Positions 6,399 through 13,842 of a stretch of DNA of 50,726 nucleotides are shown piece by piece. This stretch comes from Erysipelotrichaceae bacterium (GTDB lineage: Bacteria; Bacillota_I; Bacilli_A; RFN20; DUOF01). The stretch is taken from the NCBI GenBank assembly GCA_015058985.1, contig SVBH01000002.1:1-50726 (forward strand), read 5' to 3'. How positions within the stretch are numbered: the stretch's first letter is position 1; each line of letters opens with the position of its first letter. The translations under genes and the position numbers were made by a program. The notes under the pieces were generated by a model that saw only the letters and a program-made list of their open reading frames with translations, was not told the origin of the DNA and searched no databases.

Positions 6399-7346
6399 AT
6401 GAAAGAGTTAAGAGTAAAAAAGGAAGAAGCTAATCAAAAGATTGAAAAATATGTTCGTAAATATTTTTCTACTTTGTCCTTGTCTTTGATATATAAGTTA
6501 TTTAGAAAAAAAGATATCAAAGTAAATGGAAAACATGTGAGTAAAGACTACATTTTACAAGAAAATGATGTTGTAAGAGTTTATGTTGTTGAATATAAAG
6601 ATGAAGAACATGACTTTATTAAGGTTCCTTATAAATTTGATGTAGTCTATGAAGATGAAAATATTCTAGTTATCAATAAACCAGTTGGAGTTTTAGTTCA
6701 CGAAGGTGAAGATGGTAACGATAAGAATACCTTGAATAAACAAGTTCTTTCTTATTTGATAGATAAAGGGGAATATAATCCTGATGATAGAGGATTCATT
6801 CCTTCTGCAGCACATAGACTTGATCGTAATACTGGTGGTATTATCTTGTATGGAAAGAACATCATTGCTTTACAAAATCTTTTTGATTTGCTGAAAGAAC
6901 ATTCTAATATTGAAAAATATTATTTAACTTTAGTAAATGGAAAATTAGATAAAAAAGGTAATATTGACTTTAGATTGAAAAAAGATGAGAAAAGCAAAGT
7001 TGTAAAAGTTACTAAGGATGGACTTGAAGCGCATACATTATACAAAACAATAAGGTCTAATAGTAATTATTCATTGGCAGAGGTTCAAATTTTAACTGGC
7101 AGAACTCATCAAATAAGAGTTCATATGGCTAGTATTGGACATCCTATATTGGGTGATAGCAAATATGGAGATTCTTTAGTTAACAAAGAGGTTGCTAAAA
7201 AATATAAGATTAAAAATCAATTTTTATACGCTTATAAATTTAGTTTTAAAGAGATTAAAGGATATTTATCTTATTTATCTGGCAAGACTTTTCAAATTGA
7301 ATTGAACAAAGAAAATAAAGACATAATAGAGAAGATTTTTTCTTAA
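6399..7346 (+). CDS. RluA/RluD-family 23S rRNA pseudouridine synthase
   Basis: A 315-residue enzyme with an N-terminal S4 RNA-binding domain (residues about 1-65, with IKVNGKHVSKDYILQENDVV) and the RluA-type catalytic core. The signature HRLDRNTGG near residue 138 holds the catalytic Asp, and LTGRTHQIRVHMASIGHPI is the conserved C-terminal motif. It converts uridine to pseudouridine in rRNA; the length and the S4 domain fit the RluC/RluD group, but the exact site cannot be told. Start at ATG 6399 after AGAGGT. A TATAAT at 6363-6368 with TTGAAT (15-bp spacing) could be its promoter. Confidence 0.92.
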   Translation: MKELRVKKEEANQKIEKYVRKYFSTLSLSLIYKLFRKKDIKVNGKHVSKDYILQENDVVRVYVVEYKDEEHDFIKVPYKFDVVYEDENILVINKPVGVLVHEGEDGNDKNTLNKQVLSYLIDKGEYNPDDRGFIPSAAHRLDRNTGGIILYGKNIIALQNLFDLLKEHSNIEKYYLTLVNGKLDKKGNIDFRLKKDEKSKVVKVTKDGLEAHTLYKTIRSNSNYSLAEVQILTGRTHQIRVHMASIGHPILGDSKYGDSLVNKEVAKKYKIKNQFLYAYKFSFKEIKGYLSYLSGKTFQIELNKENKDIIEKIFS

Positions 7347-7364
7347 AATATAATGGTGATTATA

Positions 7365-7568
7365 TTGTATAGAATCTTCTTTTTTCTTTTAGGGGCATTA
7401 ATGTTTTGCTATGGAATAGCTAGTACGATAATTTTTTTACCTCTGTTAAGTTGGGGATATTCTTTTGTAGAACTTCTAGAATTGTTGTTTTCTAATCTAG
7501 GGGTATACTTGTTAATGATAGGTTTAGGATTAATGATTTATACTCTTTTTATTAAAAAAGAGGAGTAA
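7365..7568 (+). CDS. Small two-helix membrane protein
   Basis: A 67-residue protein with two hydrophobic segments (ILYRIFFFLLGALMFCYGIA-like residues 1-25, and LGVYLLMIGLGLMIYTLFI near the end) and a short charged tail KKEE. I prefer the TTG at 7365, which follows GGTGATTATA at the distance used by other genes here; an ATG at 7353 would place that site inside the gene. It is 18 bases after the pseudouridine synthase. Family not recognised. Confidence 0.6.
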   Translation: MYRIFFFLLGALMFCYGIASTIIFLPLLSWGYSFVELLELLFSNLGVYLLMIGLGLMIYTLFIKKEE

Positions 7569-7642
7569 TTCACAAATGAAGTAAGATACCTTTTTTTATA
7601 AAACAAATAATGATAAGATACAAGGGAAAAAGAGGTGTTTTT

Positions 7643-8800
7643 ATGAATACTTTAAAATCTAAGAAAATATTCTTATCTACAATGGCTATCCTTTTTGCAG
7701 CAATGTTATTTACATTTGGTGCTAAATCTAGTAGCGCAATCGGAGGAACAATCACATTAACTCCTAGTACAGAAGAATACACAAATCAATTATCTGTAAA
7801 TGTACAAGTAGATCATTCTGCTTCTAGTAGTTATCCTTCTTATGGATGTTACATGTCAGGTAGTGTTTCTATAGATGCTTTTTCAGGTTGTAAAAAAGAT
7901 AGTTCTAATGCCTTTGCGTTAGTTGAAGATGGAGAATTTTATACAGGAAACTTTTTAGTTAATGCAGGTGGAACTTATACAGTATATGTTCAACATGATT
8001 TTCCAAATGAAAAGAGTATTCAAACTATTAACATCGCTAATATTGATGCTACCGGGGATAAGATAATTTTAACTCAAAGAAAATTCACTGATAAATTAAA
8101 AAACATCGTTATTGATATTGAATTTGAAAATACAGAAAGTCCTATTATAGAGGTAAAATATGCAGCAAGTAAAAGAGATGTTGCAGATTTAAGAGAATAT
8201 GGAAAAGTTTTAGAAAACTTTAACCAATTAGTGGTGTCTTCATCTGGTATTTACACAGTTTATGTTAAAGATGCAGCAGGTAATGAAAATGTAGAGGTAA
8301 TTACTATTGCTAATTCAACTTTAGTAAATGGACAAAAGAAACAAGTAGTTTCTCCTGCTAATCAATTGACATACTTAGTTAAAAATAATAATGGAACTTA
8401 TTATATTGAATTACCTAAATCAGGAAATGGAATAAGTTATAGCAAAGATAAAGTTATTGTTCTATCTTTATATGATGAGCAAAGTAATACTTATAAAGCA
8501 TTAGAGAAAACTCAAGGATACAAATCATATATTATTTTATCTAGAAGTTTAGTCTCTGATTTAAAACAAGATCGTTATATTATCAAAATTGATCCTAGTA
8601 TTATAGCTCCAATTTATGTTGAAAACGAAACATATGTTATAGCAAATTATTTAACAAAAAAAGAAGCAAAAAGATTAGGATACAGTATTTCTTTGATTGA
8701 TAAAAATACTTTATTGATTGGAGCAGGAATAGCTGCAATCCTTGGATTTATCTTTATCTTAGGTAGAATTAGAATCAAAAGATCATCAATAGATGATTAA
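7643..8800 (+). CDS. Secreted, C-terminally anchored Ig-like repeat protein
   Basis: A 385-residue surface protein started at ATG 7643 (AGAGGTG 5 bases upstream). It has a signal peptide (LSTMAILFAAMLFTFGAKS, cleavage near residue 32), an extracellular part with two related beta-rich repeats that end in GTYTVYVQHDF...INIANI and GIYTVYVKDAAGNENVEVITIAN, and one C-terminal membrane helix (about 357-375) followed by a basic RIRIKRSS tail. There is no LPXTG motif. The TVYVKDAAGN segment resembles bacterial Ig-like and surface repeat modules, also found in the 1478-residue protein downstream. Ligand unknown. Confidence 0.75.
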   Translation: MNTLKSKKIFLSTMAILFAAMLFTFGAKSSSAIGGTITLTPSTEEYTNQLSVNVQVDHSASSSYPSYGCYMSGSVSIDAFSGCKKDSSNAFALVEDGEFYTGNFLVNAGGTYTVYVQHDFPNEKSIQTINIANIDATGDKIILTQRKFTDKLKNIVIDIEFENTESPIIEVKYAASKRDVADLREYGKVLENFNQLVVSSSGIYTVYVKDAAGNENVEVITIANSTLVNGQKKQVVSPANQLTYLVKNNNGTYYIELPKSGNGISYSKDKVIVLSLYDEQSNTYKALEKTQGYKSYIILSRSLVSDLKQDRYIIKIDPSIIAPIYVENETYVIANYLTKKEAKRLGYSISLIDKNTLLIGAGIAAILGFIFILGRIRIKRSSIDD

Positions 8801-8806
8801 TCAATA

Positions 8807-8835
8807 TGGACTTTTAATTCTTTTAGTTATATAAT
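8807..8835 (+). promoter_or_regulatory. Promoter of the EIIB-like gene
   Basis: TGGACT (8807-8812), 17-bp spacer, TATAAT (8830-8835); the ATG follows 25 bases later with AGGAGTG as ribosome binding site. Confidence 0.65.
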
Positions 8836-8860
8836 ATGTAACATTAGGAGTGATATTGAA

Positions 8861-9226
8861 ATGGATGGATTTCCCGCGATGAGCTTTTTATCTAGCGATA
8901 CGACAATAGCTATAATAATAGCATTAGGAGTATTTGGCTTACTTAGTATTTGTTTACTAATTGTTACTATATTGGGTAAAAGAAAAAAGAAAAAGTTCGA
9001 TTACAATGAGTTTATTGAAGCTTTAGGTGATTTAAAAAACATTGAGAGCATTGATTTTAAAAACTCTAGATTAAACATTGTAGTTAAAGATAAGAAAGAA
9101 ATTAATAAAGAAAAACTACAAGATTTAGGAGCTAGTGCGATAATTATGACTAGCAAAAAGGTAACCTTAATTATGGGAGTAATATCTGAACAAATTTGCA
9201 CATATATTAATAATAAATTATCCTAA
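8861..9226 (+). CDS. Membrane-tethered EIIB-like domain lacking the catalytic Cys
   Basis: A 121-residue protein with one membrane helix (about 14-39, ending in KRKKKK) and a cytoplasmic domain (about 47-121) that matches the glucose-family PTS EIIB fold: NIESID (60-65), SRL (69-71), VVKDKKEINKEKLQDLGA, then IIM..KKVTLIMG. In active EIIB the phosphorylated cysteine follows the VDN segment (pattern CATRLR); here the equivalent position is Lys67 (FKNSRL). The domain therefore cannot accept phosphate from EIIA. A regulatory or scaffold role is possible but unproven. A DedA gene follows 12 bases later, probably in the same operon. Family match is by eye. Confidence 0.7.
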   Translation: MDGFPAMSFLSSDTTIAIIIALGVFGLLSICLLIVTILGKRKKKKFDYNEFIEALGDLKNIESIDFKNSRLNIVVKDKKEINKEKLQDLGASAIIMTSKKVTLIMGVISEQICTYINNKLS

Positions 9227-9238
9227 GGAGGGATTTAT

Positions 9239-9823
9239 TTGGTATATGCTGCTACTCTACTTAACTTTATAAAATATGGCCATTTAGGCCTTTTTATATA
9301 CACTTTAGTAGAAACGTTGGCCCCATTGCCACCTATAGAAATACTGCAAATTCCTATGACTTTTTTGAATCCTAATTCATGGTATTTATATGTTATAAAT
9401 ATTTGTGTTTCATCAATTATAGGTTTAATCATAGGATATGAATTAGGAAAAGAATATGGTTATAAATTGTTAAGATTAGTTGGTGTAAAAGAAAAACATA
9501 TTGAGAAAGCAAGATATTGGTTAAATAAATACGATGTCTTGGCTATTTCCTTTTTTGCTTTTACACCTTTTCCTTTTACAGTAGGAATCATAGTTTGCGG
9601 AATTATGCAACTAAATAGATGGAAATATTATATTACTTGTGCTATTGCGCGATGTATGCGTTTTATTATGGTAGGATATATATGCTATAAGATGAGTTTT
9701 AAAGTAGATGTTAGTTCAATTTCAACTTCAAGAATAACACTTTACTTGATGATTATGGGAGTGGTTTTAGTTGCAGGATATTATCTTGTTATGGCAATAA
9801 AAAATAGGACTGTGAAGTCCTAA
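9239..9823 (+). CDS. DedA/VTT-domain membrane protein
   Basis: A 194-residue membrane protein of the DedA (VTT) superfamily. The N-terminal re-entrant part has ETLAPLPPIEILQIP (about 25-39), followed by IIGLIIGYELGKEYGYKLL (typical G-x3-G-Y-x-LG), and the conserved F-P/G-R region appears as AFTPFPFTVGIIVCG and IARCMRFIMVGYICY. DedA/VTT proteins move phospholipids or lipid carriers across the membrane and affect proton motive force and peptide resistance. The start is TTG at 9239 after AAGGAGG; it ends at a bidirectional terminator. Confidence 0.85.
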   Translation: MVYAATLLNFIKYGHLGLFIYTLVETLAPLPPIEILQIPMTFLNPNSWYLYVINICVSSIIGLIIGYELGKEYGYKLLRLVGVKEKHIEKARYWLNKYDVLAISFFAFTPFPFTVGIIVCGIMQLNRWKYYITCAIARCMRFIMVGYICYKMSFKVDVSSISTSRITLYLMIMGVVLVAGYYLVMAIKNRTVKS

Positions 9824-9831
9824 TTTTTTTT
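9805..9831. terminator. Bidirectional terminator between dedA-like gene and trkH
   Basis: TAGGACT-GTGA-AGTCCTA (9805-9822) with eight T on the plus side and a T-rich run on the minus side, serving both convergent genes. It overlaps both stop codons. Confidence 0.85.
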
Positions 9832-11298
9832 ATATTGTATAGTATCTTTAATTTTCTTACCAATTTGTACTATGGCCATCATAACTACAATGATTTCTAA
9901 TCTTCCAAGTAACATTGCAATAGTGGAAATCCATAATACGCCATTTGGAGATAAAGGATTAAAAATACCCATGGAAAATCCAATGTTACCCATAGAAGAA
10001 ATCACATCAAATAGACAAGATAGTACATCATAACCATATAAACTTAGTAACAAAGTCAAAACAATGGCGACAAATAAGTACAACAGAATGAAAAATTTAA
10101 CAGAATCTCTTTCTTCATTATCAACAGCTACGGTTTCTTCTGCTTTTTGAACAAAATGTAAGGATACAACATTTTTACTAATAAATTTATCTTTTATGTT
10201 CCAAAAGAAGTCTTTAATCATTAAATGAATTCGATAAACTTTTATTCCTCCAGAAGTAGAACTTGCTCCTCCTCCAATAAGCATCAATATAATTAATAAA
10301 AGAATTATAGAGCCACTTAAAGCGGGAATATTAGTATTCATAATTGAAAAACCAGTTGAAGTCATGGCTGAAATAGTATGGAATGCAGCAGATCTAAAAG
10401 ATTGAGATAAAGATAAATCAGCAGTTTTAAATAGTAAAAATGCTATTATTGGAATAAATATTGCATAAATTACCGTCATTGCTTTTGTTTCACAATATTT
10501 AAAGAAGTTTTTCCATTTTCCTTTTATCAAAAGGAACTGAACTAAGAAGTTAATTGAACCAAGTAACATTAGAATGATAGTTACTATTTCAATGCCAATG
10601 TTATCATAATATCCAATGCTTCCAACTTTATTAGAAAATCCTGAGGTAGCTACGGCGTTTACTGAATGGCATATTGAGTCAAACCAATTCATTCCTAAAA
10701 TTATATAAAGGATTATTCCTCCAATGATATAACCACAATAAATTTTTAAAATAGCTTTGCTTGAATTAATTAAATTTGGTAATAATTTATCGTTATGACC
10801 TTCAGAACTATAAAGTCTCATGCCTCTTTTATCTCTCAAGAAAACAAGCATTATAAGCATAACTCCAATTCCACCAACAAAAGATAAGATAACACGATGG
10901 AATGTGAGTATTTTAGATAGAGATTCTAAGTTTAAAATAGAAAAACCAGTAGTAGATAAAGCTGAGGTAGTTTCAAATACAGATTGAGAAAATGAATACT
11001 CAAATGTATATGGAATAGCACTGATAAACATACATAGTATCCATGATATTGTAACGATAATAGCATCTTGATTTTTTAAAGTTGTAATATTAGTTTTACC
11101 CTTTATGAATTGATAAAGTAAAAGTCCTAAACCAATTGATCCTATACCAGGTATTAGGAAATGCCAAGCTTGTGTGTATTCCTCGGGAAAAAAGATTAAC
11201 ATTAATAAAGGTATTAAATTTATTACACCTGTAAAAATAAGAAATATACCTAAATATCCAAAGATTATCTTATATCCTTCAAGGGATTTTTTATTCAT
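9820..11298 (-). CDS. trkH: TrkH-family potassium channel subunit
   Basis: A 492-residue membrane protein of the TrkH/KtrB superfamily. The four pore loops carry the selectivity-filter glycines: STTGFS, VATSGFSN, TSTGFS and GNIGFSMG, each preceded by a pore helix; about ten membrane helices are visible. It lets K+ (and Na+-coupled K+) into the cell and is gated by cytosolic RCK subunits, here the two TrkA-type genes directly upstream. I start it at ATG 11298, six bases after AGGTGA; GTG 11307 and ATG 11304 are alternatives. It overlaps the upstream trkA by a few bases, so translation is coupled. Confidence 0.93.
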   Translation of the reverse strand: MNKKSLEGYKIIFGYLGIFLIFTGVINLIPLLMLIFFPEEYTQAWHFLIPGIGSIGLGLLLYQFIKGKTNITTLKNQDAIIVTISWILCMFISAIPYTFEYSFSQSVFETTSALSTTGFSILNLESLSKILTFHRVILSFVGGIGVMLIMLVFLRDKRGMRLYSSEGHNDKLLPNLINSSKAILKIYCGYIIGGIILYIILGMNWFDSICHSVNAVATSGFSNKVGSIGYYDNIGIEIVTIILMLLGSINFLVQFLLIKGKWKNFFKYCETKAMTVIYAIFIPIIAFLLFKTADLSLSQSFRSAAFHTISAMTSTGFSIMNTNIPALSGSIILLLIILMLIGGGASSTSGGIKVYRIHLMIKDFFWNIKDKFISKNVVSLHFVQKAEETVAVDNEERDSVKFFILLYLFVAIVLTLLLSLYGYDVLSCLFDVISSMGNIGFSMGIFNPLSPNGVLWISTIAMLLGRLEIIVVMMAIVQIGKKIKDTIQYKKN

Positions 11299-11956
11299 TA
11301 TCATCACCTACAATTAAACTACTTATTTTAACTAATGACTTAGGTGGACATAAAACAATTAAAGTATCATCTTCAAGGATAACAGTTTTACCTTTAGGAA
11401 TGACAACTTCACCATTTCTTATGATGGCGCATACGACCAAATCATCAGAATCAATGTCTGCAAGAGCTTTATTGCAAACAACAGAATCCTTAGTGATTGA
11501 AAATTCTGATAGAGTAACCTTACCTTCAGCGATATCTAAAGAACTTTCAAGATTATCAATTAAAGTAGCTTTAGCTAAAATATTAGATACTTCATATGTA
11601 GCACTTATTGCTTTAGTAACTCCTAAACTTTCATATATTTCTACATTTTTAGGGTTTTTAACGGAAGCAACTGTTTTTTCAATTCCAAATAACTCTTTCG
11701 CCATCTTACATATTGTGAAGTTTTCAGCGTCGACAGGAGTTAAAGCTACTAAAATATCAGCATTAGTTACATTAGCGCCTTCTAAAACTTCATATTTATT
11801 TGCATCGCCTTTAAAAATATCTAGTTGATATTTTTGAGCAAAAAATTTACAAACGTTTTCATCTTTGTTTATTATAGTTAATTTGTGTTTTTGCTTTAAT
11901 AAAGAACCAATTAAAAAATCTGCCTTTTCTTCTCCACCTACAATTATGATACGCAT
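11291..11956 (-). CDS. trkA: TrkA-type RCK subunit (N and C domains)
   Basis: A 221-residue regulator with a Rossmann nucleotide-binding RCK domain (RIIIVGGEEKADFLI at the N-terminus, FKGDANKYEVLEGANV, DILVALTPVDAEN) and a TrkA-C ligand-binding domain (about 140-215, ending LEDDTLIVLCPPKSL). It should form the gating ring under TrkH and respond to NAD(H) or ADP/ATP. The first nucleotide-binding loop is GGEEKAD, not the usual GxGxxG, so nucleotide affinity may be altered. GAGGAGGAATAAT precedes the ATG at 11956. Second gene of the three-gene K+ operon. Confidence 0.9.
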   Translation of the reverse strand: MRIIIVGGEEKADFLIGSLLKQKHKLTIINKDENVCKFFAQKYQLDIFKGDANKYEVLEGANVTNADILVALTPVDAENFTICKMAKELFGIEKTVASVKNPKNVEIYESLGVTKAISATYEVSNILAKATLIDNLESSLDIAEGKVTLSEFSITKDSVVCNKALADIDSDDLVVCAIIRNGEVVIPKGKTVILEDDTLIVLCPPKSLVKISSLIVGDDNE

Positions 11957-11957
11957 A

Positions 11958-12386
11958 TTATTCCTCCTCCAATTTAAGCTGACTTAACCTTTCAAATTCT
12001 TGAAGACAAAGTTCAGTTGGACATATGATTTTGATATTAGATCCTTCAATTAATTTTTTTGTAGAAGGATGATCTATTCTCATATAAATATTAGGAGTTT
12101 TAAATAAGCTGCCTGCTAAAGTGGCGACAGTGTAGTTAACACTATCATTATCGGTAGCACAAATAATCGTATTAGCGGATTTGATTCCAGCAGTTTTTAA
12201 TACTTCAACATCTGTAGCATCACCAACAACCCAAAAACCACTAAAGTCTTGGGCTAGTCCTGATGATACATTTTTATTTTTATCTATAAGAATTACAGAA
12301 TGTCCTTGGTTAGATAAAGATAAAGCTAAGCTTTTTCCAAATTTACCACAACCAACGACAATAATAGAGTCTAATTTGCGTTTCAT
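11958..12386 (-). CDS. TrkA-N (RCK) domain protein without C domain
   Basis: A 142-residue protein consisting only of the Rossmann RCK domain: IVVGCGKFGKSLALSL (GxGxxG nucleotide loop), VILIDKNKN with the acidic ribose-binding residue, GDATDVEVLKTAGI and ANTIICATDNDSVNY. The TrkA-C domain is absent. Together with the next gene it looks like a split, asymmetric version of the double-unit TrkA. I start it at ATG 12386 after GAGGTG; GTG 12395 lies inside that site. First gene of the K+ operon, with one base between its stop and the next ATG. Confidence 0.85.
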   Translation of the reverse strand: MKRKLDSIIVVGCGKFGKSLALSLSNQGHSVILIDKNKNVSSGLAQDFSGFWVVGDATDVEVLKTAGIKSANTIICATDNDSVNYTVATLAGSLFKTPNIYMRIDHPSTKKLIEGSNIKIICPTELCLQEFERLSQLKLEEE

Positions 12387-12409
12387 TTTTAGCACCTCAC
12401 CTAAATAAA

Positions 12410-12438
12410 ATATTAAATAATACTTTAGATTAAGTCAA
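12410..12438 (-). promoter_or_regulatory. Promoter of the K+ uptake operon
   Basis: On the minus strand TTGACT (12438-12433), 17-bp spacer, TAATAT (12415-12410), 24 bases before the first ATG. A good vegetative-type promoter. Confidence 0.65.
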
Positions 12439-12466
12439 TAAAAATGGAAATGTAAGAAACAATATT

Positions 12467-13018
12467 TTATTGTTTATGGTATTCTTTATAGCTTTGTAAA
12501 GCCATCTTTGCACAACTATTTATATAAGGATCATTTTCCAATTTTTTAGCAAATTCTCCATTCATATATTTAGATACATAAAATTCTGATAATAGTTGTT
12601 TTGCTGTGAAGTTATAGGATGCAGAAAGGGCGACATTCTTTAAATTTCTTAAGTTACTTTTTTCTGATCCTGATATATCTATCTTCTTCTCTACCAAAGA
12701 AAAAAGATTGCTCGTGCTATCATTTGATTGATAAGCATTAGCAATCCTTTTTAAATAGTAAACATTAGATAAATAAATAACAGAACTAACTAAATCATAG
12801 TCAGTCAAAAAAGACTCAGGTAAAATAATAGTGTCTATAGTGTTAAAAGAAAGATGCATAGGAGAAAAACTTAATTGTATGGGATTACAATTTTTCATTT
12901 GGTAACCAATAGCAATACAAGCTTCATTCAAAAACTCTTTTTTTCTATTCTTGTCGCAATTAAAAACACTAAACTGGTCGATTTTTGACTTTAAGGCAAT
13001 TTTCTCATACTCACTCAT
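12467..13018 (-). CDS. Uncharacterised 183-residue protein
   Basis: Started at ATG 13018, eight bases after GGAGG; the upstream ATG at 13033 would overlap that site. No signal peptide or membrane helix. A beta-strand-helix stretch TIDTIILPESFLTDYDLVSS (about residue 65-85) and a helical C-terminal half (YNFTAKQLLSEFYVSKYMNG) are visible. The layout, a strand ending in a list of residues then a long helix, faintly recalls zinc-metallopeptidase-like proteins, but there is no HExxH. A similar layout occurs in the 539-residue protein at 42.6-44.2 kb. No function can be given. Confidence 0.6.
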   Translation of the reverse strand: MSEYEKIALKSKIDQFSVFNCDKNRKKEFLNEACIAIGYQMKNCNPIQLSFSPMHLSFNTIDTIILPESFLTDYDLVSSVIYLSNVYYLKRIANAYQSNDSTSNLFSLVEKKIDISGSEKSNLRNLKNVALSASYNFTAKQLLSEFYVSKYMNGEFAKKLENDPYINSCAKMALQSYKEYHKQ

Positions 13019-13050
13019 GATTATGTCCTCCATGTCATTTAATTACCTAA

Positions 13051-13079
13051 ATTTTAGCAAAAACATAAGAAAATTGCAA
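13051..13079 (-). promoter_or_regulatory. Promoter of the 183-residue protein gene
   Basis: TTGCAA (13079-13074), 17-bp spacer, TAAAAT (13056-13051) on the minus strand. Confidence 0.6.
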
Positions 13080-13100
13080 TATTTCTCTTAAACACTAAAT

Positions 13101-13421
13101 TTATTGTTGTGGAGTAATATATGGAGTAGTACTAGGGTAAGTAGTAACATTAGGATATGGAGTGTAAACCATAGGTGGTTGAACAGGATATCCATACATA
13201 GGACCTCCAAAATTATTTCCCCAAGGTCTAGGGACAATTGAACCTACTAAAAAGCCTCCTAATGCAGGTAGTAAAAATCCACCAAATCTCTGATCGTTAG
13301 GATTTTCAGTCATTTGCCCTTCTGCATTCATTAAAGGCATAGTAGACATAGTACTTGGTTGTTGGTAATAATATACTTGAGGTATGACACATGGTTGATT
13401 GCAACAAAATCTTTTTCTCAT
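13101..13421 (-). CDS. Tyr/Pro-rich coat-like small protein
   Basis: A 106-residue protein started at ATG 13421 after GGAAGG. It begins with a basic CCNQPC motif (RKRFCCNQPCVIPQVYYYQQ), has a glycine-rich middle with a hydrophobic patch (GGFLLPALGGFLVGSIVPRPWG), and a tail rich in Tyr, Pro, Thr and Gln (YGYPVQPPMVYTPYPNV). Composition resembles spore coat or other structural surface proteins of Firmicutes. A sigma-K-like promoter sits just upstream. The spore-coat role is inference; it could also be a vegetative surface protein. Confidence 0.6.
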   Translation of the reverse strand: MRKRFCCNQPCVIPQVYYYQQPSTMSTMPLMNAEGQMTENPNDQRFGGFLLPALGGFLVGSIVPRPWGNNFGGPMYGYPVQPPMVYTPYPNVTTYPSTTPYITPQQ

Positions 13422-13442
13422 TATTTTCCTTCCTTTCACCTA

Positions 13443-13469
13443 TATAGTATGAAAGAAACAAAAATAGGT
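13443..13469 (-). promoter_or_regulatory. Possible mother-cell (sigma K/E-type) promoter
   Basis: On the minus strand AC, 16-bp spacer, CATACTATA: this matches the B. subtilis sigma-K consensus AC-N16/17-CATANNNTA. It ends 21 bases before the ATG of the coat-like gene. The same -10 motif (CATAATTTA) stands 21 bases before the CotD-like gene. Confidence 0.4.
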
Positions 13470-13479
13470 GAATGCATAT

Positions 13480-13508
13480 TTGTGATATTGAATAAAAAGC
13501 GATATAAT
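13480..13508 (+). promoter_or_regulatory. Promoter of the structured RNA
   Basis: TTGTGA (13480-13485), exactly 17 bp, TATAAT (13503-13508). Transcription would start at about 13515, five bases before the first helix of the RNA. Confidence 0.7.
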
Positions 13509-13514
13509 AAATAC

Positions 13515-13748
13515 AGATAGATAAGGGACTGTTTAGTGGTGAAGTTTACTTGCTATCTTTTTTTTATATCATATAAATGATACTAAATAGATAACAAGTG
13601 AGAGTTAGTATGATAATTTCAAATATTATTTCTAACATAATAACCTAATACTTTTCTAGCCACTAGAATTCTATTCTCTACTAGCAATAGTATTAGAGTC
13701 CTTTATCCTCTATTACCAGTATGAATAATCTTTCTACTGGTTTTTTTA
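13515..13748 (+). ncRNA. Structured noncoding RNA with junction and pseudoknot
   Basis: This stretch has no ORF but folds in order: P1, 11 bp with one G-U (13520-13530 with 13697-13707); P2, 10 of 11 pairs (13548-13558 with 13589-13599) with an inner TATCAT/ATGATA hairpin (13567-13582); P3, GTTAG/CTAAC with inner ATAAT/ATTAT (13604-13636); P4, CTAATAC/GTATTAG (13645-13651 with 13690-13696), which stacks directly on P1. TAGTGG in the P1-P2 joiner (13534-13539) is complementary to CCACTA in the P4 loop (13660-13665), a possible pseudoknot. A promoter starts it and an intrinsic terminator ends it. It may be a stand-alone RNA (6S-like in size) or a leader controlling the aminopeptidase gene 95 bases downstream. 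I find no T-box or other riboswitch signature that I know. Confidence 0.6.
13715..13747 (+). terminator. Terminator of the structured RNA
   Basis: ACCAGTA pairs with TACTGGT (13715-13721 with 13735-13741) around a 13-nt loop, followed by seven T. It begins eight bases after helix P1 closes. Confidence 0.75.
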
Positions 13749-13842
13749 TTATATAATAAAGTTTAAAGTAATTGGTCCCAACTTTTTCTTAAATAAGTAT
13801 CATTTAGATTGATTTTGTAGTAAAATAAAAAAGGTGATAGAA

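Noticed and set aside
12457-12475. Terminator after the 183-residue protein gene
   Set aside because: AAACAATA/TATTGTTT pairs, but there is no T run after it on the minus strand; too weak to list.
13515-13748. T-box or tRNA-like leader for the aminopeptidase
   Set aside because: No T-box core sequence, no specifier loop pattern and no tRNA-like arms were found.
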